A stretch of DNA of 64,000 bases from Hydrangea macrophylla (taxonomy: Eukaryota > Streptophyta > Magnoliopsida > Cornales > Hydrangeaceae), in the NCBI GenBank assembly GCA_033977485.1, contig CM066982.1, positions 30,048,218 through 30,112,217 of the forward strand, read 5' to 3'. Both the position numbers and the translations under genes were made by a program. The first letter of the stretch is position 1; every line of letters starts with the position of its first letter. Positions 32,601 through 44,489 of this stretch are shown here, piece by piece. The notes beneath the pieces are model-generated. The model was not told the DNA's origin and did not search any database. It worked only from the letters and a program-made list of their open reading frames with translations.

Positions 32601-34114
32601 GAGCATTGGAGACGTTGGCGGAGTTCGATGTACAGAGTGCTGAAAGAGGAGAAGGACAACTTTTCGGATGTCTTATCCTACAGCCTGTTCTCATTGACCG
32701 CATCATTGGAGCTCAGAAAGAAGATGAGAAATTTCAGACATGGTTCAAAAAGAAAGACCCGACGGAATGGAAAGAGGGAATCGATGGAGGGTATCGGTGC
32801 AGGAATAGATTATGTGTGCCGGATGTTGGAGAGCTTAGAAAGGATATCCTGGAAGAAGCACATAAGTCAAGATATACAGTTCACCCGGGAGGAACGAAGA
32901 TGTATAAAGATTTGAAGAGAAATTTCTGGTGGGAAGGCATGAAGAAGGATGTGGCCGAGTTTGTATCCAAGTGTTTGACGTGTCAGCAAGTCAAGGCCGA
33001 ACATCAGAGACCGTCAGGATTGTTGCAACCGCTACCTATTCCTGGTTGGAAGTGGGAGCACATTACGATGGATTTTGTAGTAGGATTGCCCCGGTCGCAG
33101 CAGAATCATGATGCTATTTGGGTAATTGTGGATCGATTGACGAAGTCAGCTCATTTTATCGCTTATAGTATGACATACCCGGTGGAAAAGATGAGTCGGA
33201 TATACATACAACAAGTAGTGCGACTTCACGGTGCACCTGTGACGATTGTGTCAGACCGTGACGCGCGTTTTACTTCTGGATTTTGGGAAAGTTTGCAAGA
33301 AGCTATGGGAACTTCGCTCAAGATGAGTACTGCTTTTCACCCTCAGACAGATGGACAAACTGAGCGTGTTAATCAGATCATGGAGGATATGCTTAGGGCT
33401 TGTGTGATTGATTTTGAAGAATCTTGGGAGACACACTTGCCGTTGGTTGAATTTGCCTATAATAATAGTTATCATGCGAGTATCGGTATGGCTCCGTTCG
33501 AAGCACTATACGGACGACCGTGTCGTTCTCCATTGTGTTGGGCAGAAGTTGGTGACACAGAATTGTTGGGACCAGATTTGGTTAGAGAAACCAATGAGAA
33601 GATTTCCTTGGTCAAGGAAAGGATGAGAACTGCTCAGAGCCGGTATAAGAGTTATGCTGATCGACGCCGAAAAGATCTGGAGTTTAGTGTTGGAGATCAC
33701 GTACTTCTTAAGGTTTCACCAACACGAGGAGTAGTACGCTTTGGTCTCAAGAGAGGGAAGTTAGCTCCACGTTTTATTGGACCATTCGAGATTTTGGAAC
33801 GTGTCGGGAAAGTGGCCTATCAACTGGCGCTACCACCAAAGATGTCTGGGGTACACAATGTATTTCATGTGAGCATGTTGAGGAAATACATACGAGATCC
33901 CTCGCACGTGGTTAATTATGACGACATTGAGACGAGTCATAACGTTTCTTACAAGGAGAGACCTGTGAAGATTCTGGATCAGAGTATCAAAAAGTTAAGG
34001 AATAAGGATATTCCGTTGGTAAAGGTTCAGTGGAATCATCGTGACGAGAATGAAGCCTCGTGGGAAGTTGAGGCTGATATGAGGAAGAAGTACCCGGAGT
34101 TATTTCATGACTAG
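29648..34114 (+). pseudogene. Element B Gag-Pol polyprotein with one nonsense codon
   Basis: One frame of about 1488 codons is interrupted only by TAA at 31907-31909. Order: Gag capsid (about residues 80-230); two CCHC knuckles ([14 protein letters not shown] near 294, [14 protein letters not shown] near 319); protease ([12 protein letters not shown] near 391); RT with FIDD near 711; then the stop; RNase H ([11 protein letters not shown]); integrase with zinc finger ([10 protein letters not shown]) and D-D-E residues in [15 protein letters not shown] and GQTERVNQ. The C-terminal chromodomain ([27 protein letters not shown]) would target integration to marked chromatin. A start at Met 29648 or at Met 29690 ([10 protein letters not shown]) is equally possible. 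The stop lies where the family usually has Gln, so a C-to-T change of CAA is likely. Confidence 0.93.
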
Positions 34115-34144
34115 TTAGTTTTGATTTCGGGGACGAAATCCTGT

Positions 34145-34159
34145 TTAAGGGAGGAAGGG
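34145..34159 (+). promoter_or_regulatory. Polypurine tract of element B
   Basis: The tract AAGGGAGGAAGGG lies directly before the LTR start TGTAATAACC at 34160. It is the plus-strand primer site. Confidence 0.85.
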
Positions 34160-37116
34160 TGTAATAACCTGCATTTTCCTGCATTATCATATTTAAAATT
34201 TACATTATCAAATTTGCATTATCATATTTAAAATTAAATATATATTGTCTGTTTATGTTCTAATTGAAATTCTTATGTGAAAAATCTATTTCTTGACTAA
34301 TTTCATAATTGAAATTACTTTTGGGGTCAAAATGCAATTTTCATAAAAACTGGCAATACCTGTGTTAAATTTCAAATCTGTATTTCAAAACGGTGGAATT
34401 AATTCTTTTAAACTCAAACTGTATTTTTATAAAATCAGAAAACTATTTCTAATGTTAAAATGAATTTTCTGTATTTTTGTGATAAACACCGTGTCACGAA
34501 AATACCAGTTTAGGTTTAAAACTGTCCGCGCAGTGTTAAACTTCCACAGAATTTTGGAAGTAACTGATTGGACAAATTTCTTTATATCCAATTATTATTG
34601 CTGATGATTTTCCCTTAGGCCTTGTTTGGCAAATGCTTGTAGTATGTGTGTTGTCCTTATGCCATAAGCTTGAATTCCCAAACACACCTTGACCCACATC
34701 ATCTCCACCTACCCCTTGCTTTTATCAGTGGAGAATTATGTGCAGTGGATACACCTCATTGCTGCACTTTCTTTGTAATTAATGGAGAATGAGTGGGAGG
34801 TTAGGCCAATGTTCCTAAGTGGGAGTTTTGATTATTTATACACCCAATCACACTACACATTCTGCACTTCCATCACAGAGAAATTCAGTATACACAGAGA
34901 GATAAGAGAGTGCAGAGAGTTCTTCAAATTTGGTAGAGAGAGAGAAGAGCTCAATCCTCCATAGCCAAAGCTTGGAATTTGGAAAATTCGTAATTATATT
35001 TCTTTCTCAACAATTTCTTCAATCTATATCACAGTGAGTATTCTAAACTCACTTGGAATGTAATTTCATATTTGTTTGCTGTTAGTTTAGTCTTATTTGC
35101 AGAACACCATTGTTAATTTTCGTATGAAAGCTTGAAGCTCAAAAATGGTAATTTTTCAAACTTAACCAAAATCGATTTTGTGAATTGGAAATGAAAGATC
35201 TTAGTCCCAATAAGCTATAGTTCGAATACTACAGCTTAATTCATCCGTATTGCGACGTATCATTGATTTAAAGTTTTGTCACCTCTCGGTTTTACGTGAA
35301 ATCCGAGAGCTACGATGAAAATTAGTTAAAACCGATTTCATATTCTTAATCCTTGTGAGAAAAGGAAGAGATTCATATATTATAAGACATATATAGTTAC
35401 AGAATCAAAATGGGTCAAAAAGACCCCTGTTTTGCTGAAACAGAGCAGTTCCTGCGAAGAAGATGAAGTCTCTGCTTCATCTCGCGCCACGATCGCGCGC
35501 GCGAGAATCGCGCGAGCGGCCCGCACGAGCGATCCTTTGCGCGAGCGGACCGCGCGCGCGATCCTCCTTTCCACAGGCAGACAGAAGAGTTTATATATAT
35601 AACGGAAAAATTTGGCTTGTCGCGCAAGCGAGGGTCGCTCGAGAACCCCTTCGCGCGAGCGATCCGCGCGCGCGACCTTGTATTTCTCAGGCAGAAAGAA
35701 AAGTTTATATTAATAAAAGAAAATGGGCATATCGCGCGAGCGGCGCCCGCGAGCGACCTTTCGCACGAGCGGCCCGTGCGCGCGAGTTCTGACAGTTTGT
35801 AGTTTTTATCTGTTTTGTATTTATGGACTGTTTAGTTCAACTTTTACATACTGTTAAGATTCTGTTTGGGAAAATTTTGTTAATCAGAGCTCTTTTTGGT
35901 TACATTTGGATGATTAAAACATATCAGTATGACTTATCAATCCCCGTACGCATGTTGTTCTTTTAATTCAGTATTTTGCTTAAGTTCAAGTGCATATCAT
36001 TCATGTGGGATCATTGGTACATGCATGTGGGTGTCAGTATGTGTGGAGAAGAGTAATGATAGTGTGGAAAGAGTATGAGTTTGAGTTATGGTTGTGGTTG
36101 TGATTGTGGTTGTGGTTGTGGTTGTTGTTGTAGTTGAAAATGCGGAAGAGGGTGTCTTTGAAATGCGAAGATGTCAAATATGGACACTCCCTGACGCCCA
36201 TGGAAGCGTTAAAGTGTGTGACGCCGAACTTGGACACTCACTGGCACCCATGGAAGTGCTAAAGTGTGGCCTATGGACACTCCCTGATAACTCGAGTCTG
36301 GATACTGTGTGAGGGGTTGCCCCGGTATTTGCATGGCGGTTAGGGTATTCAAAGTGTGAGGCATTGGACACTCCCCGGTACCCCGGACCAAAGTGTGAGG
36401 CAAACTGGACACTCCCTGGCGCCCCGTTGCTAAAGTGTGGCTATCTTAGTGTTTCAAAGATACCAGGAGTAGGATAGTGGGTTGTTGGGTTTTGTCGAGA
36501 GAAAAGAGTCGGTTAGATGAGATGGTGCATCGTTCTCATACACGGTCACATATGTGTGAATTTATCTTTTAAATAATGTTGTGGTTGTTTTCTAAACGAG
36601 CTCTTTATCTTAAATATAAACTTGTGGTTTTTAAATGGAAATGGGAAAAAGGTAAATGAGTATGTTTTACATTCAAAGTTATGTTTTTAATACTCACCAG
36701 CTTCTTGAAGATGACGGCGTTGATGCGTCCTGGACATTCGTGTTCAGGCTTTGCAGGTTATAATCAGGATGAACCTTATGACTACGCTAATTGAGAACAA
36801 CTGCTGGAAAGAGAATTTACTTTTATATGCTTTAAGTTTATGTGCTTTAAGTTATGAATTAGTTTTGTAATAAGGATGACTGTAATAGACTTTAAGTTAT
36901 TGTTTTATTTCAAGGCGGTCTGTGCCTTAGTTAACCCCGTACCATAGGATGTAATAAGTTAGAAAATTTTTATAAGCCCTGATTGCCCTACTCTGATTAA
37001 TAGTTTTATGTTGTTCGACGTTTTGGGACGGAATCGATCCTTCAAACTGTCGCGACCTACGGGTCCATAAAGGAAATTAAACGCTTTCCATATTTATGCT
37101 ACGTCGGGGCGTGACA
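34160..37116 (+). mobile_element. Element B 3' LTR
   Basis: It matches 26098-29064 closely. One visible difference is a short duplication near 26719 in the 5' copy that is absent here. There are also scattered C/T and G/A changes in the CpG-dense array. The array is at 35482-35788 and the minisatellite at 36086-36437. Confidence 0.92.
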
Positions 37117-37121
37117 ATCCC

Positions 37122-38703
37122 AGTCACTTACTATCAATATTCTAGCCGATTTCTCGAGTTCCTCCAATAACTCAGGTTTTTATTTATTTATTTATTTTTT
37201 TTTTTTTTTGTGCATATCATTTTTTTTCTTGCTTGATAAAAAAATATACATATATAAATAATAATATCCACGTCATACTCGGAATTACTTGGTTTCCAAT
37301 ATAAAAGTCACGTCTGACTCGGGATTACATGGTTCCCAATACAGGAATCCTACGTGGTTTCTAATAAGGAGGGCCATGTTCTACTGGGGATGACGTGATT
37401 GCTAATATGGGGACCAATGTTCTACTGGGGACTACACGGTTTTTCTAATATGGAAATCTATGTCTAAATAATAAAAATCACTTTTCAATCATTTGGGCAC
37501 CATCCCTTTCTTCCGGTACAAAATCAAAAATACAAAAAGAAGACAAAAAGAAAATACCAAAAAAAAAGATAAAAAAGAAAAATGCAAAAAATGGACCTTC
37601 TAAAAATAAAACTCCAATGCCACCTTTGCTTGGGATCTGCATACAGCACAAGTAAGACAGGTAAGTCTTCTCACTCTTAATGGGCACCGACCCTTACTTC
37701 CGGCATAGGAATAAAAGAACAGAAAAAATAAAAAATACAAAAATATATTTTCTTAAAGTTGGGCACCGACCCTTACTTCCGGTACACTTTTCAGTCACTT
37801 GGGCACAAATCCTTACTTCCAGTATTTGGACTAAAAGGACTGAAAAAAATAAAAAAATAAATAAAAAATTTATAAAAAAATAATAAAAATACAAAAAAAT
37901 TCTCTTTTCTTTTCAGTCATTTGGGCACAGATCCTTATTTCTAGCATAGGAATAAAAGCACAGGAAAAAAATAATTAAAAAATTATAAAAGTACAAAAAA
38001 ATGCATCATTCTCCAATCATTTGCATAGTCTCATTTAAATCTCAATCACTTTCCAAAGGTTAAAATCTAGGACTATACCACGTGGATTAAAGTTCCAAGT
38101 TACACCAACTCTTTCTTAAATCACTATATCACACGTGCACGGTCTTTTCTTTCTTTAAAAAAATCATGCATATACTCGCACACACAAATCAGAACTACGT
38201 TTGGCCCGATTCCCGTCTTGGGATACGTAAGCAACTCTCAAAGAGTGCGGCCATACCTATCACCATTTTTTGTCCTATTCACTTTTAAAAAATAAGAATA
38301 ATCTTTTTCTTTTTCAATCAAAATGCCCAATTTTAATAATAATTACTAAAATTGGCAACCGTGTTCGCACGGATGTTCGAGGGTGCCTAATACCTTCCCT
38401 TGACATAATCGAGTCCCCAAACCCATCTCAAAATCTCTGGTTTTCGCATGGCTATTCAGAGTCATATTTTTAAAGGGCCCAATTTTTTCAAAACTGATTT
38501 TCAAAAGTCAAAGATAAATTACTTTAATTGTCTTTGCAGGGGTCCTAACCCCCCAAATGTTAGGTGACGACTCTGAACATTTTCAAACAGGCCCTACCAT
38601 ACTCTTTTCACCATTTCCAATAAAAATCAAGTCGCAATTCACCCACTCTCAGGAAGCCGGGCCCACACCGACAGCCTGGCGCTCCGAGGGCACGGGCGCG
38701 ACA
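37122..38703 (+). mobile_element. Element C 3' LTR, third piece
   Basis: After B's target duplication, the LTR continues with irregular repeats of GGGCACCGACCCTTACTTCC (37490-37960) and of phrases such as GGGATTACATGGTTCCCAAT (37275-37450). It has a CTACGT...ATACGTAAGC module at 38192-38233 and a TGACGACTC motif (38565-38573). I place its end at GGGCGCGACA (38703) by comparison with element E, whose LTR ends the same distance after that motif. The end is not certain. Confidence 0.55.
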
Positions 38704-39240
38704 TCTCTCTATGAAATTTATCTCCTAACTCTCTCTAACTCTATATGTGCTGATTATGGAGACCAAGAGAGTAAAATGTTTGCATGTGAGTGTGTTTATA
38801 TAGAAATGGTGGAGAGACATGTGTCTCCATGCATGCTTGCATGCTAGGACACATGTCCAACATGTGGACAAGTGTCACAAGAGGTGACATGGACTGCCAT
38901 GTGGGGCCCACCATGGATTGTGTTCTACTTTCTCTATTTGCGTGCATAAGTTCCTCGATATGCGTGTCGATCTCGATTTACGTGCAAACTGTTATTATTT
39001 CTAATGTCCGGGTTCGGGTGCGTGACTAAGCTGAGTCTTATTATGGTCGAGCCGGTACGGTTATTACAGTCTAATTAATAATACTATATGTCAAAATCGT
39101 CATGCAATTAAAATAATATAATAATATAGTCGGTCCAATACAGAAATTCGAAAAACAAAACTGATATTATTTAATGAAAAGAAAAATACAGGTATTACAA
39201 TTTAGTCCATGTCGCTATTCCTGGAACCAGAGGGGCAAAT
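38704..39240 (+). mobile_element. Probable 3' untranslated end of element D
   Basis: There is no coding sequence. The last bases, CAGAGGGGCAAAT (39228-39240), form a polypurine tract before the LTR at 39241. The segment just before it (TTTAGTCCATGTCGC) fits the end of a Tat-type internal region. 38704-39190 is unrecognised. It may include a truncated older element. Confidence 0.45.
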
Positions 39241-42218
39241 TGTAGACATCCCATTTTTGACCAAACGTCAAATTTAGGAGAGTGTCACCTCCATATCCGA
39301 TGATGATAAAAAAAACCGAAGGAATCGAAGTATTCCAAGCTCTTCAGAAAGTTCTCCAAACGCGATAAAATTTCACAGAAAGAGGAAAATACCAAGTATT
39401 TAGGAGAATTCAGGTATAAAACACCATTTTTGGAGAAAATCTTCAAAAAAAAATTTTGGAAGAAAAAGGAAAGACCTAAAAAAAGAAGTTCAGCACAAAA
39501 CGGCACACGGCAGTATGCCGCGGCACTCAGTGAGTGCCGGGCGGCTTTTAGTGAGTGCCGCACGGCATTCAGTAAGTGCCGAGTCGGCATTCACTAAGTG
39601 CCGCCAACATTTTCTGACAGTCGTTTGCTTTTTAAGTCCGTATTTTGTGGTACAATACGTATGTGTATGCGGATAAAAACAAAAAACTGATAAAGTAAGA
39701 TTGATAAAATTGCGGCAATCAAAAATCTTCCGCGGCAGTCACGGAGAGCCGTGCGGCAGTCTCGGAATGCCGTCACGGCAGTTACAGAGTGCCGCAGCGG
39801 CACCCACGGACTGCCGCAGATGGTTCCTGACTGCCGCCCTGGGCAGCAGTCTGTCTAATTTCAGGAAGTACGTATTGTACCACCAAATGAGGGATTTACA
39901 CCTGTCTTTTACTCCGAATTCACTGAAAATATTTGGTAATTTTGTCTATAAAAGAGGGAGGATCTTCCTTGAGAAGGGATCCCAACAACAACCTACAAAA
40001 GTATACTACCAAGAGAGCATCACTACCACAATACATATTTTTGGAGAGCTTAAGGAAGAACTTGGAAGATCTTCATATAAAGTTTGAGGATAGTCTTGGA
40101 GGTGACCCTCTAATCTTAGTTATGTCTTTGGTTTCTAATCTTTAATGTCATTTAGTTTCTTTCTTGATTAAGCTTTAGAGTTTGTTAAGTAAACTTGGAA
40201 GTCTTTGTTCCTAATTCTTTGTTCCCTTTTTTTGTTGATTATACTTCCTTTTTGAGACTCTTAGAGATTCTCAATATCTCTTTTGAAATCTCTTGAACAT
40301 GATCTCTTGAATCCTATGTAAACTTGTGCTTCACATGGGAATTAAAGTTTGATCATCACTTCATTTCATAAGCAAATAGATGGATCCAAGTCTATATTCA
40401 TGACTTGGTTCCTCTAAGCTTGATGTTTCATGGAATCCTTTCTATATTCCTTTGAGACTCATGAGCATTAGTCATGTCTTCATCTCCAATGACCACCAAA
40501 TGGTAGGAGAAAGTAGTTTTGAGCCTAAGCCCATCTCCAATGGTTTAGAGTCCTCATTTTGAGATTTCATGAAGTCTATTCACACTTCATTTGAAATCTA
40601 CAAATGTGAAAATCCTTAGCCTCCAACGACCATCAAATGGTAAGAGAGGATGACCTAGTTTAAGTCCAACTTCATGGTTCAATAGTTGGGGTTAACAAAT
40701 AAAAGTAGAACTTAACAAATAAAAACAGTGAGTTCATAAACTGTTTTTGATCAAAGATTTTTAGTTCGAAATCTAACCGTCAAAACTGAATGAAACCAAC
40801 AGGAAAATGTCCATAACTCAAAGTTCTACCACTGTAATTTTTGTTTTAAAGGGATTTCATGTTTAAGGTGGTTTGGTCATGAGTTTTGTGGAGTCACAAT
40901 AATCTGTCCAGAGTTTCAGAACAGTAACACTCCTTTGAAATACATAAATCAGAACCTTAATGAAGTATTTGTGATCTAAAATAATTTTTTCTAGGTACCT
41001 TGATGTGTTAGGAAGATCCCCTAAAAAGATCTAAGTGTTTCTCATCTTTTTGCTAATTTTAAAAAATCGTGCAAGAACTCTGGACAGAAGGTTGCAGAAT
41101 CCTGAGTGATGTCTAGTGTTTTCCATATTCCCAGAGATCTAACCGTTCAAACCTTGATTTTCTTTTTGGGTTGTAAACTAGACTCACATGTGCATATTAT
41201 ACCCGAAACTCATTAAGATCCAACAGTTGGAAGTGTGGTTTTCCCATTTTTTAAGATCTGATCTGCTCTCTGTAATTCAAAAAAACTGCTATTGTTTTTT
41301 GTGTAATCTTATTTGTTTCAACTCAAATGGTCTCCTAGTGTCTTGGGACCCAAACCATACTTTGAATAAAAATAATTTAGCTTAATTTTAGAGGCTAAGT
41401 GACCCAAATCGATGAATAAATCCATGTCTTATTTTTGTTTATATTCATTCATTCATGTACATAATGTTTACAATTAGAATTAGCTATTTGAATAAAATCG
41501 GATATCATGCTTGATAGATCTAAGCTAGGAAATCAGGATCGATTGTTTGATATCATATTATTATGTGAAGCATGTGGACTAATCTTTGTTTTGTAGCGCA
41601 TTTAAGGTACGATTTCTCATCTCTTCTCTAGTTTATTTCATTTATTGATTTTCTTGAGTTTTCAACTTAATGCGCGACACCTTAGAATTAGGTTTTGCTT
41701 TACTTGTATATATGGATTAGAGACTCTTTTCCTAGGTTTTATCTATTCGCGTGCATTTGCACGTTTAAATATTTGCGGCCGGATCCCGGGTAAGTTCTCT
41801 AGTTCCCTATTTGCATATCATATTGCTTGCTACCTGAATTACGTGGCATTTGAATGATATTTTATCACTTGCAATCTTACACCCTTTAGACATGCTTTTT
41901 GTAATGTATATTTTATACATATGTATTATTTGAGGGCACATTTAAATTAATAATTCGATTAAAAGGATGCTGAGTAGAGGCCTATCGCAAGATAGGATGA
42001 GAGAGGGTGTTTTAGTCCGACGGGCTCCTTCCTCTCTCATTCCATAATCCCCGGACCTAGTTAATCTCTGGTTTCTAAAAAGATCAGTTTGCTTTAAAAA
42101 TGGTTTCTTAATTTTTCCTTTTAAAAATTAAGTGGCGACTCATTTGTTTTGAATTTGAAATTTTAAAAAAGATTTTAAATAAGAAAAGCTGTGGGTAAAG
42201 AAAAATGCGATATCCACA
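39241..42218 (+). mobile_element. Element D 3' LTR, same family as element A
   Basis: 2978 bp from TGTAGACATCCC to ATATCCACA, homologous throughout to A's LTRs but in opposite orientation and clearly diverged. TATAAAAG is at 39947-39954. Two CGGCA/TGCCG arrays (about 39500-39605 and 39720-39845) and an inverted GGTACAATACGTA pair (39651 and 39869) lie upstream of it. TGGCGACTC is at 42133-42141. A polypurine tract abuts its left edge. The flanks do not form a target duplication, so it is a 3' LTR whose element was truncated or split, not a solo LTR. Confidence 0.85.
39500..39845. repeat. CGGCA/TGCCG arrays in the U3 of D's LTR
   Basis: Phrases such as GTGCCGCACGGCATTCAGTA repeat in two blocks 100-450 bp upstream of the TATA box at 39947. 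The organisation matches A's LTR although the sequences differ, so the array structure has outlasted divergence of the LTR. Confidence 0.75.
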
Positions 42219-42545
42219 AGGAGCATTATGCAGAAATGCATTGCAGACTCAACTACAGAAGCTGAGTATGTGACTACTTGTGAAGCTGCAAAGGAAGCTG
42301 TTTGGCTCATGAAGTTCCTTATGGAGCTCGAGGTGGTACTAATGTCACTGTCACCTTTTACGCTATACTGTGATAATAGTGGGGCAGTGGCTCAGTCCAA
42401 GGAGCCAAGTAACCATGGAAAGGGAAAGCACGTAGAGCGGAAATATCATCTAATTCGAGATATTGTTCAACATGGAGATGTGACTGTCACCAAGATTATC
42501 ATCGCTGACAACCTTGTAGATCCGTTTACAAAGGCCTTGCCATAG
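42219..42545 (+). pseudogene. Element G: Copia RNase H, C-terminal fragment
   Basis: About 105 residues, truncated at the 5' side by element D. It reads IADSTTEAEYVTTCEAAKEA, then YCDNSGAVAQSKEP, then KGKHVERKYHLIRDIV and ADNLVDPFTKALP before a stop. These are the hallmarks of the Copia RNase H end. The rest of the polyprotein should lie on the far side of D, outside the window. Confidence 0.92.
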
Positions 42546-44084
42546 AAGGTCTTTGATCATCATCTTCGTAGTCTAGGCCTTAAATGTAATCCTGTATGGT
42601 TGTGAATACATGTGAGAGTTTGTTGGGATTGTGCCCTCAAACCATTACTTTATGTATGAGACATTGGCATTTTAACATATGCATATCAGCTTTACATTTC
42701 ATTATGTATGTTTCTTTCATGAGATGATTGTTAATCCTTAAATATCATAGTAAGTAATTCGTGTGTGTATGAGATACATACAAGTGAGATACGAATTACT
42801 ATTCTTTAATACTTAGAATTTGTCACAGTGGATGATGAGACTGGATATTTCATCAGGTTTACACTGTAGCATGATTGACTACCATTGGATGGCGTGATGA
42901 ATCTCAATCACTAGAGTATGACTCTTAGTTAATATTGTAGTGCTTATAGTGCATTGACGGGCCTGAGCTTACCTATTGACACTTAAGACTGTCAACAGTC
43001 TATAGGAACTCATAACTTGTATAAGGTGTGTGTTCTCAATCTTGAGACGATTATGAACACAGACTATGGATATGGCTACTTTAACTTACTAATCAGTGAG
43101 GTCTATAAAAGATCAACACCTGGGTATCTTGCGTATGTCATGTTCATAGGGTTGTGAACATATATTGTCAAGATAGAATCTACCCTCTGATAAAGAGTAA
43201 GAATTCCCTTGAGAATATCACCAAGTTGATTACTGAGAACTGCAGTCTTATTGATAAGAGTTATCAACACATTTGGTAATCATAAGGGGTGAATAGGACT
43301 CAAGGAATACAAGAAGTAATCATGATTCAGGTTGACAGTAAGAGTTATCCGACTACCTGAATATGATTACGAATTTTGTTGGTTGAGGAGCATTAGTACA
43401 CCATGCAAGTCTAGACATCGCTTTAGATTTGTTCTTTTGTGTTGGAGTTGAGTTATCATTTTATATCGGAGTAAACGTTAACTGATCAGTTGGTTGATTT
43501 GCTGATGAAAGATTTTGGTCATGGGAATTAACAACTGGTCTAAGCCAACAATAAAGAGCCTAGGAGGTCCCACTCTTAGCTCTTCTAGGATGTTTGGAAA
43601 GGCACAAGAGGATGTTGTCAAGACAAGTTTGATCGATCGAAAGAGTTTCGATCGATTGAAGTCAAACCAAGTTCGATCGATCGAAATTTTTTCAATCGAT
43701 CGAAGGTTGGATCGATCGAAGCCACTTCGATCGAATGAAGGCTTAAAGTCGGTTTGGAAATCTATAAATAGGGCAGCTGCGTACAGAATTTCTTAATCGT
43801 CGTTTTTACTGTCCCAAAGTTCCAGAAACTATTTAGGCTTTCCCTAGCCTTCTCCATCCTCACTATTAGGGTTCCCACCAACCCTAGTCTTTCCAGTAAG
43901 CATCCATAGGAGTCATAAGGGTGAAGACAACTTAGAGGAGACTGCTGGAAGTTGAAGAATTCAGAATTGGGTTTAAGACCATGAGGTATAAATCTTATCC
44001 CTCTCTTGTACGCATCTATAGAGTTGATGAGTAGTAGATCCGGGCTACCAATAAAGTTTTACAAACTTGTTTTTCTGCTGCGCA
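42546..44084 (+). mobile_element. Element G: Copia 3' end and 3' LTR
   Basis: After the RNase H stop comes a short 3' region, and the LTR starts TGTTGGGATTGTGCC at 42621. TATAAATA (43763-43770) is preceded by a cluster of TTCGATCGATCGAA-like palindromes (43628-43738). The end is put near TGCTGCGCA (44084) by general resemblance to other Copia LTR ends and is approximate. Confidence 0.65.
43628..43738. repeat. TTCGATCGATCGAA palindrome cluster upstream of Copia TATA box
   Basis: Six or more near-perfect GATCGATCGAA cores lie within 110 bases, ending 25 bases before TATAAATA at 43763. The same cluster type is in element F (451-560 and 1056-1174), which is not a Copia element. Confidence 0.7.
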
Positions 44085-44358
44085 TATAAATTAAGTTTTT
44101 GAAACCTAATTTTTCCTTCAAAAGGCTCCTTCATCTCTCATACCAAAACTCCGAGCTAAGTTCTTTAGTTATGAAGGGCCGGTGCCCTTTATCCGTTTGG
44201 GTGAGTCAAAATTGGGTTTCTTGGTTCCCTAAAGACGAAGTGGCGACTCTGTATCTATTTTCACAAACTTTCTTTCAAACATTTTCTCAAATATTTCAAA
44301 GGAAAATCAATTCCGAAACCCCAAAAAGGGGGTGGACCCCGGAGGCCGCGTGTCCACA
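44085..44358 (+). mobile_element. Element E: LTR tail of another Tat-like element
   Basis: It has the layout of the last 270 bases of D's LTR: a GGCTCCTTC..TCTCTCAT block, AAGTGGCGACTCTG (44239-44252), and an end in GCGTGTCCACA at 44358. The sequence differs, so it is a separate family. Its left part would be beyond the Copia insertion. Confidence 0.5.
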
Positions 44359-44489
44359 TCATCTATTTTGTACCTCCCAAGGAGCAGGAACTGCAATTCT
44401 AACCCTTTTGGGGGGATTTCATCCACAAACGCAAAGTTTATGGCTGACTAATATGGCGCATCATCATTTAGCTATGGCATTTATTTTTT
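44359..44489 (+). pseudogene. psaB: Plastid psaB fragment in nuclear DNA
   Basis: The frame translates to [20 protein letters not shown], continuing with [19 protein letters not shown]. This is a conserved internal part of photosystem I protein PsaB. About 43 codons are present, with no start or end. It joins rps12 sequence at about 44489, although these genes are far apart in plastid genomes. It has no function here. Confidence 0.92.

Larger units (their letters stand above)
26098..37116 (+). mobile_element. Element B: full-length Tekay/Del-type chromovirus
   Basis: About 11 kb with LTRs 26098-29064 and 34160-37116, flanked by perfect ATCCC duplications (26093-26097 and 37117-37121). The PBS TGGTATCAGAGCC (29073-29085) fits initiator tRNA-Met. 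The polypurine tract AAGGGAGGAAGGG precedes the 3' LTR. A single polyprotein frame (29648-34114) has one stop. The C-terminal chromodomain and very long LTRs point to the Tekay/Del lineage. The LTRs look about 99% identical by eye, so this is the youngest large insertion here. Confidence 0.95.

Noticed and set aside
38565..38590. True primer-binding site at the end of C's LTR
   Set aside because: The same motif lies inside the LTRs of A, D and E at similar distances from the LTR end, so here too it is more likely internal.
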